A DNA stretch of 64,000 nucleotides from Streptomyces sp. APSN-46.1 (GTDB lineage: Bacteria; Actinomycetota; Actinomycetes; Streptomycetales; Streptomycetaceae), in NCBI RefSeq assembly GCF_022815725.1, contig NZ_JALGRF010000009.1:124001-188000 (forward strand), in the 5' to 3' direction. The notes beneath the pieces were generated by a model. It did no database searches, was not told the DNA's origin, and saw nothing but the letters and a program-made list of their open reading frames with translations. A program made the translations under genes and the position numbers. This document shows positions 6,620-16,500 of the stretch, one piece after another; position 1 is the stretch's first letter, and the number at the start of each line of letters is the position of its first letter.

Positions 6620-9600
6620 TCAGGACCGCCACGCCTCGATCGGATTGCCCAGCCAGCGGGTGTCGGCGGGCACGGTTTCCCCGGCCATCACGAGAGAGGC
6701 GGGACCCAGCGTGCTGCGGGCCCCGACGGTACTGCCGGGCAGGACGATTCCGCCCGGGCCCAGGGTCGCGCCCTCGCGGAGGACCACAGTATCCGTCCGC
6801 AAGATCCGGTCATGGAAGAGGTGTGTCTGCACCACACAGCCGCGGTTCACGGTGACCGCGTCGCCCAGGACCACCAGGTCCGTCTCGGGAAGCCAGTAAC
6901 TCTCGCACCACACGCCCCTGCCGATCCGGGCCCCGAGTCCGCGCAGCCACAGGGCCAGCAGCGGGGTGCCGGGCACCGAACCGACCAGCCACGGCACGGC
7001 CAGTACCTCGACGAAGGTGTCGGCCAGCTCGTTGCGCCATACGAAGCCGCTCCACAGCGGGTGCTCCCCCGGCCGGTGCCGGCCCACCAGCAGCCATTTC
7101 GCGGCCACCGCGACCCCGCACGCCGCCACACCGGCGCCGAGCAGGACCACTCCGGACAGCAGCGCCGCTCCCCAGACCCCCAGGCCGGCGGCCGTCATCA
7201 GCGCGCAGAGCGCCGCCACGGTGAGTACGGCCAGCGCGGCCGAGCAGAACACCGGGACGAGCCGGCACAGCTCCACCAGGCCGCGCGCCCACAGCAGGCG
7301 CGCGGGCGGGTCGTACGTCCGGCTCCGGTCGGCGGCCGCGGCGGATCGCGGCAGCCGGACCGGCGGCAGCCCCAGGTACGAGCTGCCCTTCTTGGCCTTC
7401 TTCGGCGTGGCGGACAGCACGCCGACCAGCCCGTCGTCCGGCACCATGCGGCCCGGCGCGGTCATTCCGGAGTTGCCGAGGAACGCCCGGCGGCCGATCT
7501 CGGAGTGTCCGATCCGCATCCAGCCGCCACCCAGTTCATAGGGGGCGGTGAGGGTGTCGTCGGCGAGGAAGGCGCCTTCGCCCACGGTGGTCAGGCTCGG
7601 CAGCGCGAGCACGGTGGACACTTCCGCTCCCCGGCCGATCCGCATGCCGAGCAGCCGCAGCCACACCGGTGTGATCAGCCCGGCGTACAGCGGGAAGAGC
7701 GTTTCCCGGGAGCGGTCCATGAGCTGCGTGACCGTCCAGGCCTGCCAGCCGACCCTGCTGTGCGTGGGGTGGATGCCCGTACGCAGCCCCAGGCTCAGCA
7801 GACGTACGGAGACCAACAGCGCCAGCGCGTACGCGAAACCGAAGGCGAGGGCCCCGGGCACCACGGCGAGCAGCGCTCCCCGCAGTGCGGGGACGAGCCC
7901 GGCGCCGGCGGGCACGAATCGGCTCACGACGAGCAGGGCGGGCAGGGTGGCGAGCACGGGCAGGGCCGTGAGCCCGAGGCCGGTCGCCCCGTACATGGCG
8001 CGCCAGTGTGCCGACCCCGGCGGGCGCTGCCGCGGCCAGTTGTGCTTGGCCTTGCCAAGTTTGACGGCGGGCGCCCCGGCCCAGCGCTGGCCGGTCGGAA
8101 CCTGTCCGACCACGGCGGAGCCGGGGGCCACCTCGGCCCGCTTGGCGACCCGCGCGCCGGGGAAGAGGATGCTGCGGGTGCCGACCACCGCGCCCGCGCC
8201 GACCTTGACCGGGCCGATCTCCAGCCGGTCCCCGTCCAGCCAGTGCCCGGAGAGGTCCACTTCGGACTCCACGGCGCAGCCGCGGCCGAGCTTGAGCATG
8301 CCCGTGACCGGGGGCAGGGAGTGCAGGTCCACCTCGGGGCCGACCTTGGCGCCGAGGGCCCGCGCGTAGCGTTCCAGCCAGGAACCGGTCAGTGAGGTCG
8401 CGCCGGCGTACTCGGCCAGCCGCTCGGCCGTCCACAGCCTCAGATGGACGCTTCCGCCGCGCGGGTAGCGTCCCGCCTCCACCCCGCGCAGCAGCAGGCG
8501 CGCGCCGCCGGCCGCGATCGCCAGCCGGCCCGGCGGGCTGTGGAGCAGCGCCGCACCGGCGGCGACGAGCCACCATGAGGCGGCCGGCGCCCACGCGTAG
8601 GGCCCGAACCGGTGCAGTACGTTGCCCAGGGCCAGCAGCGCCACCGTCCAGCGCAGGCCGACCAGGGTGAACAGCGGGAGCAGCAGGAGCGATTGTGCCA
8701 GCTGGGACCGCAGCGGTACCGGCGCGACGGTCCGGGCCGCGCCGTCGTCCTGTACGGACTTCTCCAGCCGCCGGGCCAGCTTGCGCAGGGTGGGCCGCTG
8801 GTAGACGTCGAGTACGGCCGCGTTCGGGTAGCGGGTACGCAGCCGGGTGGTGAGCTGGGCGGCGGCGAGGCTGCTGCCGCCGATCGCGAAGAAGTCGTCG
8901 GCGGCGCCGGTGACGGCCACCCCGAGGGTCTCGCTCCACTGTTCGGCGAGCCAGGCCTCGGTACCGTACAGCTGCTCGGCGGGTGCGGTGGTCTCCAGCT
9001 TGGACAGCGGCCAGGGCAGGGCGTCCCGGTCCACCTTGCCGGAGGTGCGGGTCGGCAGCTCTTCGACGGGAGCGAGCAGCGGTACGAGGGCGGCGGGCAG
9101 CTCGGCGCGCAGCCGCTCGACCGCCGCCGCGTGGTCCCAGCCCTCGTGGGTGACCACGTAGCCGACGAGCAGTTGGTTGCCGCCGCGCGCCGTGCGGACG
9201 GCGGCGGCCGCGCCGGCGACGCCGGGCAGGGCCTGGAGCGCGGCGTCCACCTCGCCCAGCTCGATCCGGCGGCCGCCGAGCTTGATCTGCTCGTCGCCGC
9301 GGCCGAGGAAGACCAGGCCTTCCGGTTCGGCGCGGACCAGGTCACCGCTGCGGTAGGCGCGCTGCCAGCCGAGGGATGCGAGCGGGGCGTACTTCTCGGC
9401 GTCCAGCGTGGGGTCGAGGTAGCGGGCCAGGCCGACGCCGCCGATGACGAGCTCGCCGCTGCCGCCCATCGGCACCGGCTCACCCGACTCGTCGACCACG
9501 GCCAGTTCCCAGCCGCCGAGCGGGAGGCCGATCCGGATCGGTTCCTCGCCGGTCAGGAGCGAGGCGCAGGCGACGACGGTGGCTTCGGTGGGGCCGTACG

Positions 9601-10558
9601 TGTTCCAGACCTCGCGGCCCTCGGTGACCAGGCGCTGGGTGAGCTCGGGCGGGCAGGCCTCGCCGCCGAAGATGAGCAGCCGGACCTCGGCGAGGGTCTC
9701 GGGCTCCCAGAGGGCGGCCAGGGTCGGCACCGTGGAGACCACGGTGATCTCCTGTTCCACCAGCCAGGGGCCGAGGTCGGCGCCGCCGCGCACCTGCGAG
9801 CGGGGGACGGGCACGAGGCAGGCGCCGTGGCGCCAGGCCAGCCACATCTCCTCGCAGGAGGCGTCGAAGGCGACGGACAGTCCGGCCATGACCCGGTCGC
9901 CGGGTCCGATCGGCTCCTCGGCGAGGAACAGTCCGGCCTCGGCGTCGACGAAGGCGGCGGCGCTGCGATGGGTGACGGCGACGCCCTTGGGCCTGCCGGT
10001 GGAGCCGGAGGTGAAGATGACCCACGCGTCATGCTCAGGTCCGGGCCGCCCTGCGGGCACGCCGACGCGATCGCGGTCGCCGTCGCGGGCGGCCGCAAAC
10101 CCGTTGGCGGCGATGCGCGCCGCGGGGCCCAGCACCGCCCGCACCCCGGCCTCGCCGAAGACCAGCTCGGCCCGCTCGTCCGGGTCCTCGGCGTCGACCG
10201 GCACGTAGGCGGCGCCCGCGGCGAGCACGGCGAGGACGGCCACGTACAGCTCGTTGGTCCCGGAGGGCACCCGTACGCCGACCCGGTCACCGAGCCCCAC
10301 CCCGGCGGCGGCGAGAGCGCGGCGCCGGCGCTCGACCTCGGCGGCCAGCGCCCGGTAGGTCAGCCGGGCGGCGCCGTCGTCCAGGGCGAGCTCGTCGGGG
10401 TACGCCCGTACGGAGGCCTCGAAGATGTCGATGAGGGTGCGCGCCGGGGCGGCGGGCCCGGCGGAGAACCGGGCGGATTTACCGGACTCCTCATGCGTCT
10501 CCCCCAGCTCCCCGTCGTCGAGCAGGGTGAGTTCACGGCGCTCAGGTGTTGCTGCCAT
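6620..10558 (-). CDS. pls: Pls/PosA-family single-module peptide synthetase (polycation synthetase)
   Basis: This 1312-residue protein has the architecture of epsilon-poly-L-lysine synthetase. An adenylation domain occupies ~residues 40-530 (FTSGSTGRPKG at ~180, FDASCEEMW at ~228, NTYGPTEAT, YRSGDLV, GRGDEQIKLGGRRIE, TSGKVDRDALP). A thiolation domain has its carrier serine in GGSSLAAAQ at ~560. The remaining ~700 residues contain about six membrane helices separating three related soluble domains with hexapeptide-like turns (IGPVKVGAGAVVGT; GHSEIGRRAFLGNSG; VVLREGATLGPGGIVLPGS). There is no condensation or thioesterase domain; in this family the three tandem membrane domains form the isopeptide bonds iteratively. 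The monomer (lysine, ornithine, diaminobutyrate or other) cannot be settled from the pocket by eye. Start ATG 10558 is the first in frame before the conserved region. An M1 peptidase follows. Confidence 0.92.
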   Translation of the reverse strand: MAATPERRELTLLDDGELGETHEESGKSARFSAGPAAPARTLIDIFEASVRAYPDELALDDGAARLTYRALAAEVERRRRALAAAGVGLGDRVGVRVPSGTNELYVAVLAVLAAGAAYVPVDAEDPDERAELVFGEAGVRAVLGPAARIAANGFAAARDGDRDRVGVPAGRPGPEHDAWVIFTSGSTGRPKGVAVTHRSAAAFVDAEAGLFLAEEPIGPGDRVMAGLSVAFDASCEEMWLAWRHGACLVPVPRSQVRGGADLGPWLVEQEITVVSTVPTLAALWEPETLAEVRLLIFGGEACPPELTQRLVTEGREVWNTYGPTEATVVACASLLTGEEPIRIGLPLGGWELAVVDESGEPVPMGGSGELVIGGVGLARYLDPTLDAEKYAPLASLGWQRAYRSGDLVRAEPEGLVFLGRGDEQIKLGGRRIELGEVDAALQALPGVAGAAAAVRTARGGNQLLVGYVVTHEGWDHAAAVERLRAELPAALVPLLAPVEELPTRTSGKVDRDALPWPLSKLETTAPAEQLYGTEAWLAEQWSETLGVAVTGAADDFFAIGGSSLAAAQLTTRLRTRYPNAAVLDVYQRPTLRKLARRLEKSVQDDGAARTVAPVPLRSQLAQSLLLLPLFTLVGLRWTVALLALGNVLHRFGPYAWAPAASWWLVAAGAALLHSPPGRLAIAAGGARLLLRGVEAGRYPRGGSVHLRLWTAERLAEYAGATSLTGSWLERYARALGAKVGPEVDLHSLPPVTGMLKLGRGCAVESEVDLSGHWLDGDRLEIGPVKVGAGAVVGTRSILFPGARVAKRAEVAPGSAVVGQVPTGQRWAGAPAVKLGKAKHNWPRQRPPGSAHWRAMYGATGLGLTALPVLATLPALLVVSRFVPAGAGLVPALRGALLAVVPGALAFGFAYALALLVSVRLLSLGLRTGIHPTHSRVGWQAWTVTQLMDRSRETLFPLYAGLITPVWLRLLGMRIGRGAEVSTVLALPSLTTVGEGAFLADDTLTAPYELGGGWMRIGHSEIGRRAFLGNSGMTAPGRMVPDDGLVGVLSATPKKAKKGSSYLGLPPVRLPRSAAAADRSRTYDPPARLLWARGLVELCRLVPVFCSAALAVLTVAALCALMTAAGLGVWGAALLSGVVLLGAGVAACGVAVAAKWLLVGRHRPGEHPLWSGFVWRNELADTFVEVLAVPWLVGSVPGTPLLALWLRGLGARIGRGVWCESYWLPETDLVVLGDAVTVNRGCVVQTHLFHDRILRTDTVVLREGATLGPGGIVLPGSTVGARSTLGPASLVMAGETVPADTRWLGNPIEAWRS

Positions 10559-10911
10559 CGGCCCTCGCGTCTCGTTCCCGGAAACGTCCGGGTCGCCACC
10601 GGAGCCCAGGTTTGCCCGGGTTGTTCCGGTCCAGCGCCAAACAACCCACCAGCCTAGTGCGCGATCAAGGTTTTTCCCGGTGAAGCCTTGCGCGTGGCCG
10701 GGAAGAAGCGGTAAAGGGACCTCGACCCTCACAGCGGGCCCGAGCGGGCTCGGCAGTACGCTCGGCGGCACCCGGAGAATCTGCGCCAAGCGGTCGGGAT
10801 GGGCGAAGATTTGACGTTTGTTCAGATCATCTGGTGGCAAGGTGGGTGCCGTGATAACTTCGCGGACCGACAAGGGAACCCGTGCCGACTTCTGGGGGAT
10901 GGTCGGGGGTG
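10559..10911. promoter_or_regulatory. Divergent promoter region, pls versus VMAP operon
   Basis: These 353 bases separate two divergent transcription units and hold no convincing gene. A 7-bp inverted repeat, GGTTGTT at 10619-10625 and AACAACC at 10640-10646 with a 14-base spacer, could be an operator for the synthetase. TTGACG at 10811-10816 resembles a -35 box for the VMAP operon but no good -10 follows at the expected distance. The base composition is less GC-rich than in the flanking genes. Confidence 0.35.
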
Positions 10912-12435
10912 ATGAGCGTGTTACGGCAGCCGCCGAAGAACCTGCTTCTGCGTCGGGTCCTCGTGGACGAGCTCTGCGAGCTGGACTGCGTGAGGGACCC
11001 GTCCCAGCGGGTCCTCTTCGGCCAGAGCGTCGGCGAATATCTCGAAAGACACGTGGACCTGCCGGGCAAGGACGCCCGAAACGATACGGTCGCCCTCGTC
11101 CAGGCCGTGTTACGTGAGCAGCACGACGCGGAGGCGGGCCTGGACGCGCTGCTCTACGCCGTCGGCCTGCACGAGGGCAGCGATATCGCGGGAAGGGTGC
11201 GCGAGCGGGTGCTGAGCGCTTGGGCACCCGAGCCGGGTCCGGCGCTCGCGCTGCTCGGGGCGTTCGAGGACAAGGACGTGAACGCCGCCCGTGCCCTGCT
11301 CGCCCCGCACGCGGGAATCGACCGGGGCCGACTGCTCGACCGGCTCGCCCACGAGCTGCGGCTGGACCTGCCGCGCCACCTGACCCCCGATCAGCTGTTC
11401 GAACACCTGCTGGACCTCAACGCGCAGGCCGACGGGCTGCCGCCCGCCGTCCTCCTGCTGGAGTTCGTCGCCGAGCTCACCCCCCGCGAGAGCGAGCGGC
11501 GCCGCCTGCGCGAGTGGTGCGAGAAGTGGTCGGCGGGCGCCGGGGCGCAGGAGGCGCTGCTGCGGCGGCGCGAATCGACCCGGACGGAAGGCCTCCCGGA
11601 CGCCGATCTCCCCCGGTGCCTGATCGTCATGGTGGATCCCGCCGGGGACGGCTCACCCGACATCTTCGTCCGGCACTGGGTCAACCGGACGTCGGGCTAC
11701 TGGGCCCCCGTCTCGGGGAACATGGAGCGCGCGACCCTGGAGACGCTGGGCGGCGCCGTGGAGCGGGCGATCCGCCGCGGCGAGGAGTTCTGGGCGGAGG
11801 CGGACAGCTCCGGCGAGGACCTGAGCCCGATCCACGTCGAGTTCGTCCTGCCCTACTCCATGCTCAACCACGACGTGGCGGGGCTGGGCAAAGACGGCAA
11901 ATACGGCAAAGAAACGGACGCCTCCGATCCGGTCCCGATCGGGCTGCGCTACTACGTCCACCTGCGCAGCCTGGAGCGGATGCGCACCCGCGACCCGGCG
12001 CAGCTGCGTCGCTGGCGCCTGCGCTGGCAGACGCTCAAAGCGGCCGCCGCGGCCCGGCCCCACCCCTGGACGGCCTCCGACCCGGCGGCCGGACTGCGGA
12101 TCTGGCGCAACCGGCTGGTGGTGGACCAGCAACTGACCGCCGTGACCCTGGGCGCCCCCGCCGTGGAGGGGCAGGCGCTGGAGGCGCTGAAGGCGGCGAT
12201 CGCCGAGGGCATCGGAGTGGCCCTCTGGGACCGCCGGGTCCCGTCGGAGCAGCAGTTCGGCGCGCCGCTGAACATGCTCGTCGGCTATCCCAGGGCCCAG
12301 CTGCCCGTCACCATCCACCGGCTGCGCATGAAGGCCGAAACCGACGCGGACGGACAGCAACTCCCGGGTAGGCATGTGGCGTTCTTCTACGATGACCCCT
12401 TCAGGCTCATCGACTGCGAGGAGGTACCGGCGTGA
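10912..12435 (+). CDS. VMAP adaptor with N-terminal EAD2-like domain (vWA-MoxR-associated protein)
   Basis: The 507-residue protein begins with an effector-associated domain of the EAD2 type (about residues 6-92: LVDELCELDCVRDPSQRVLF, then DTVALVQAVL and DALLYAVGLHEG), followed by the middle and C-terminal VMAP domains (about 100-505; RCLIVMVDPAGDGSPDIF, IHVEFVLPYSMLN, then RWRLRWQTL and GVALWDRRVP). VMAP proteins are the scaffold of ternary conflict systems in which a vWA protein and a MoxR ATPase control effectors recruited through matching EADs. The stop overlaps the MoxR start by four bases, so translation is coupled. ATG 10912 was chosen; GTG 10909 directly before it is possible. A caspase-like protein at 20801 carries the same type of EAD. 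Biological target unknown. Confidence 0.82.
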   Translation: MSVLRQPPKNLLLRRVLVDELCELDCVRDPSQRVLFGQSVGEYLERHVDLPGKDARNDTVALVQAVLREQHDAEAGLDALLYAVGLHEGSDIAGRVRERVLSAWAPEPGPALALLGAFEDKDVNAARALLAPHAGIDRGRLLDRLAHELRLDLPRHLTPDQLFEHLLDLNAQADGLPPAVLLLEFVAELTPRESERRRLREWCEKWSAGAGAQEALLRRRESTRTEGLPDADLPRCLIVMVDPAGDGSPDIFVRHWVNRTSGYWAPVSGNMERATLETLGGAVERAIRRGEEFWAEADSSGEDLSPIHVEFVLPYSMLNHDVAGLGKDGKYGKETDASDPVPIGLRYYVHLRSLERMRTRDPAQLRRWRLRWQTLKAAAAARPHPWTASDPAAGLRIWRNRLVVDQQLTAVTLGAPAVEGQALEALKAAIAEGIGVALWDRRVPSEQQFGAPLNMLVGYPRAQLPVTIHRLRMKAETDADGQQLPGRHVAFFYDDPFRLIDCEEVPA

Positions 12436-13556
12436 CCGAGTACGAGCGGGAGCAGGATGCCACCGCGGTCGACGCGACCACCGCCGAAGGAGCCGGATCC
12501 GGAGCCGACGGAACCTGGCGTGTCTTCCACGCGACCGGTGCCGCGCCGGCCGGCGATCCGCCGGCCCTTCCGCCCGCCCCGCCCTGGCGCGAGTTCGCGG
12601 GCCTGCCGCTCCAGCCGCCCCCCGCCGACGACGACCGGGCGGTCCACCGCCGCCTGGGCGCGAACGACCCCCGGCCCAGCCTGCGGGACGAGGAGATCGA
12701 CACCGTCAACGCCGCGCTGCTGCTGCGGCGCCCGCTGCTGGTCACCGGACCGCCCGGCGTCGGCAAGTCCACCCTCGCCTATCTGGTCGCCCGCGAACTG
12801 GGCCTCGGCCGGGTCCTCCAGTGGGGCATCGTCAGTCGTACGACAGTGCGCGAAGGGCTGTACGAGTACGACTCCATCGGCCGCGCCCAGGCCATCGCCA
12901 CCTGGCGGGCGGGAGCCGGCCCCGAACCGCTCCCGGACGCGCCGACGGCGATGCCGGATCCGACGCCGACGACCGAACAGGCCCCGCACCTCGGCGACTT
13001 CATCACCCTCGGCCCCGTGGGCACCGCCCTGCTCGCTTACGAGCGGCCCCGCGTCCTGCTGATCGACGAACTCGACAAGAGCGACATCGACCTCCCCAAC
13101 GACCTCCTCCACGTCCTGGAGAACGGCAGCTACGAAGTGCCCGAGCTGGTGCGCAGCGCGCTGCCCGCCGTCAGCGTCTTCACGGACGACCCGGGCGGCC
13201 GCGCCGAGGTCGTCGGCGGCCGCGTCGAGTGCCGCGAGTTCCCCCTCGTGGTGATCACCAGCAATGGCGAACGGGAGTTTCCGGCCGCGTTCCGGCGGCG
13301 CTGTCTGCCGCTGGAGATGCGCCCGCCCAGCCGGGAACAGCTCATCTCCATCGTGGTCAGCCACCTCCGGCGCAGGCCGGAGGGGGTGGACACCCTCGTC
13401 GACGACTTCGAGCGACGGGTGCGCAAGGGGGGCACACAGTCCGTGGACCAGTTGCTCAATGCGGTCCACTTGACCACAGCGGGTGGTTTTCAGGCGGATG
13501 CCGACGGGCGTAAGCTCATTGAACTGCTGCTGCGCGACCTCGCGAAAGGCCGCTGA
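12432..13556 (+). CDS. MoxR-type AAA+ ATPase of the VMAP system
   Basis: This 374-residue AAA+ ATPase has Walker A GPPGVGKST at about residues 106-114, Walker B VLLIDELDK near 207-215 and a sensor-1 segment VVITSNGEREFP, with arginine-rich AFRRRCLPLEM after it. It lacks the extended helical insert of large AAA proteins and matches the MoxR/dynein-related group that acts as a chaperone-like switch on vWA partners. The N-terminal ~75 residues are proline- and acid-rich with no fold visible. Its GTG start overlaps the VMAP stop by four bases and its stop overlaps the ATG of the next gene by one base, so the three proteins are made together, probably in fixed proportion. Confidence 0.9.
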   Translation: MTEYEREQDATAVDATTAEGAGSGADGTWRVFHATGAAPAGDPPALPPAPPWREFAGLPLQPPPADDDRAVHRRLGANDPRPSLRDEEIDTVNAALLLRRPLLVTGPPGVGKSTLAYLVARELGLGRVLQWGIVSRTTVREGLYEYDSIGRAQAIATWRAGAGPEPLPDAPTAMPDPTPTTEQAPHLGDFITLGPVGTALLAYERPRVLLIDELDKSDIDLPNDLLHVLENGSYEVPELVRSALPAVSVFTDDPGGRAEVVGGRVECREFPLVVITSNGEREFPAAFRRRCLPLEMRPPSREQLISIVVSHLRRRPEGVDTLVDDFERRVRKGGTQSVDQLLNAVHLTTAGGFQADADGRKLIELLLRDLAKGR

Positions 13557-16500
13557 TGGACGGCACTCCCAGGGAGCGCGCACCCGACGCCCGCGCGGGG
13601 GCGGACGGCCCTTCCGCCGACGGTCCGACCTGGCGGGAGATCGCCGACGCCGTATGGCTGGCGGCCGCCCGCGCGGCGGCGACCCCGCCTCCGGCGGCGG
13701 ATGAGGAGCCCCCGGTTCCGGAGCGGACGCGACCCGGGAGCGAGACCGAACCCCCGGAGGATCCCGGTACTCCCCCGCCTCACCCGCCCGCTGTCGATCC
13801 CGACCGGACGCCCGTCGGCCGGCCGTCGCTCCCGCCCCCCGCGGACGCGGGCAACGACGGTTCCTCCGTCATGTCCCCGTCCCTCTCCCTCCCGGACGAC
13901 GGCTCCACCGCACCGGACCCGGCCACGGCGGCCACGGTCGAGGTGGCGGTCGAAGCCGCGCTCCCCGCGGGGCGCCGACGCGTGCGGCGCCCGCAACCGC
14001 TGCGGCTCGCCAAGGCACTGCACCGGCTGAGCCGCAGTGTCCCCGCCCGCAACCGCCAGGAACTGGACGAGGAGCGCACGGCCCGGCACGGCATCTCCGA
14101 CGACCTCTGGCTTCCCTATCTGCGGCCCGCCACCGAGAAGGCCTTCGACCTCGTTCTGCTCATCGACGCCGCGCCGACCATGCGGATCTGGGAGGAGCGG
14201 GTCGCCGCGATCGCCGTGGAGGCCACCCGTAGCGGGGCCTTCCGCGATGTACGCGTGGTCCGCCTGGAGTTACCCCGTCGCGGCGCGGCGCGGCTGCGCT
14301 GGCCGGGAGAGCGCACCGGCGACCCGGCCGAGGTGATCGACGCGCGGGGAACGCGCGTCCACCTCCTCGTGACCGACGGACTGGCGCACGGCTGGGCCGG
14401 CCGGGCGGCGGACGACCTGCTGGTGCGGCTCGCGCGCGGAGGCCCCACCGCGCTGGTCCATCTGCTGCCCACCTATCTCTGGCACCGCTCCTCGGCGCCT
14501 CCGTACCGGGCCGAGCTGGAATCGGGTGGTTTCGGCGCGCCCAACACACGGATCGGGCACCGTCCGCCGGAGGGCGGGCCCTTGGCGGAGCCGCTCCCGA
14601 AGCCGGGCGCCGGGCCGGCCGTCCCGATTCCGGTGCTGAGCCTGAAACCCGAGTCCTTCGCCGCCTGGGCCGACCTGGTCACGGGGGAGCCCGGCGCGCG
14701 ACGGACCCTGCCCTTCCTCCTCGCGGGCACCCTGGCCAAGGGCAGACCGACGCCGGGGATGCAGAAGCCGCGGCTGACCGGCCCCGGCTCCGCCGAGGCG
14801 GCCGTACGCCGGTTCTTCTCGCTGGCCACCCCGACCGCGCGGCGGCTGACCGGCCATCTGGCCGCGGTGCCCTTCGAGTTCGAGCTGATCGAGGAGCTGC
14901 GCAACCGGGCGCTGCCCGAGGCGGATCCGGGGCACGTGGCCGAGCTCCTGATGGGCGGGCTGATCGACTGGGGCAGCCCGGACGGCGACGGCCGGCCCGA
15001 CTTCGCCGAGGGGATCCGTGAGGCGCTGCTCGCGACCGGGACGCGCAGCCAGCTCGCCAGGACGGTGGACCTCTTCGCCGACCTGCCGAGCGCACGCGAC
15101 CGGGGTGTGCGGCTGCGGGCCGCGCTCCAGGACCCCGAGGGCGCCGCGCTGCCGGAGGCGACGCCGGCGAACGAGCCCTGGGTACGGGTCGAGCTGGCCG
15201 TACTGAAGGCACTCGCGGGCCCGTACGCCCGTCGGGCCGCCCGCGTGTCGGCGGGCGTCGGCGCCGGTTCCGGCGTCACCACACCAGGTGGCTCACCCGA
15301 CGTAGGGGGGCATGAGCTGCCGAAGCCGGGCATATCTCCTGAGCAGACCCCGGTGCCCCCGTACCACCTCGAACCGCTTGGAGCACATGTGCCGACGCCC
15401 ACTCCCAACCCCGCGTACGCCGAAGCCCGGAAGGCTGACCCGACCATGGAGCTCAAAGCCCAACCCCTCTTCGTCCGCTCCGGCCAGCCGAGGGTCATGG
15501 GGAACGTCCCGCCGAAGAACCCGAACTTCACGGGTCGGGAGAATCTGCTGGCGGCGGTCGAGGAACAACTGCGTTCGGACGAGACCGCGGCGGTGCTCCC
15601 GCACGCCCTGCACGGCATGGGCGGCGTCGGAAAGAGCCAGCTGGCCATCGAGTACATCTACCGGCACAGCCACGAGTACAACGTGATCTGGTGGATCCCC
15701 GCCGAGCGGGAGAACCTCGTCCTCGGCGCCCTCGTGGACCTGGCCCGCGCCCTGAACCTGGAGGTCGGCCCGCAGGCCAACACGGCGGTGCCCGCCGTCC
15801 GCGAGGCACTGCGCACCGGGCGGCCGCACGACAACTGGCTCCTGGTCTTCGACAACGCGGAGGACATCGAGATGGTCCGCCGCTACTTCCCCACCGGCGG
15901 GCCGGGGAAGATCATCGTCACCTCCCGCAACCGCGACTGGGAGCGTGTCGCCGCGCCGCTCACCGTCAACGTCTTCGAACGCGAGGAGAGCATCGCCCTG
16001 CTCCAGCGCCGGGCCAGGGATCTGAGCACGGAGGACGCCGACCGCCTGGCCGAGGCCCTCGGCGACCTGCCGCTCGCGATCGAGCAGGGCGGCGCCTGGC
16101 ACGCCGCCACCGGCATGCCCGTCAGCGAGTACCTGGACCTGCTGGCGGAGCGCCGGCCCGGCATCCTGGAACTCGACCCCGCGCCGGACTACCCGATCTC
16201 CGTCGCCGCCGCGTGGAACATTTCGCTGGACCAACTGGCCGCCAGCAATCCGGCCGCCCGGCAACTGCTGGAGATCTGCGCCTGCATGGCCCCCGAGCCG
16301 ATTCCGCTGAGCATCCTGCGCGGCACCCGCAACGTGGACATCACCCCGGTGCTCGACCCCGTTCTGCGCGACCCGGTCCTGCTCGCCCGGGCCACCCGGG
16401 ACCTCACCAAGCTGTCGCTGATCAAGCTCGACTACAAGAGCGGCACCCTGCACATCCACCGCCTGATGCAGGCCGTGCTCGCCGCGGGCCTGGACGAGGA

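Noticed and set aside
7536..8939. Extra open frames within pls on the same strand
   Set aside because: They are other-frame shadows of the synthetase, which reads continuously through all its motifs.
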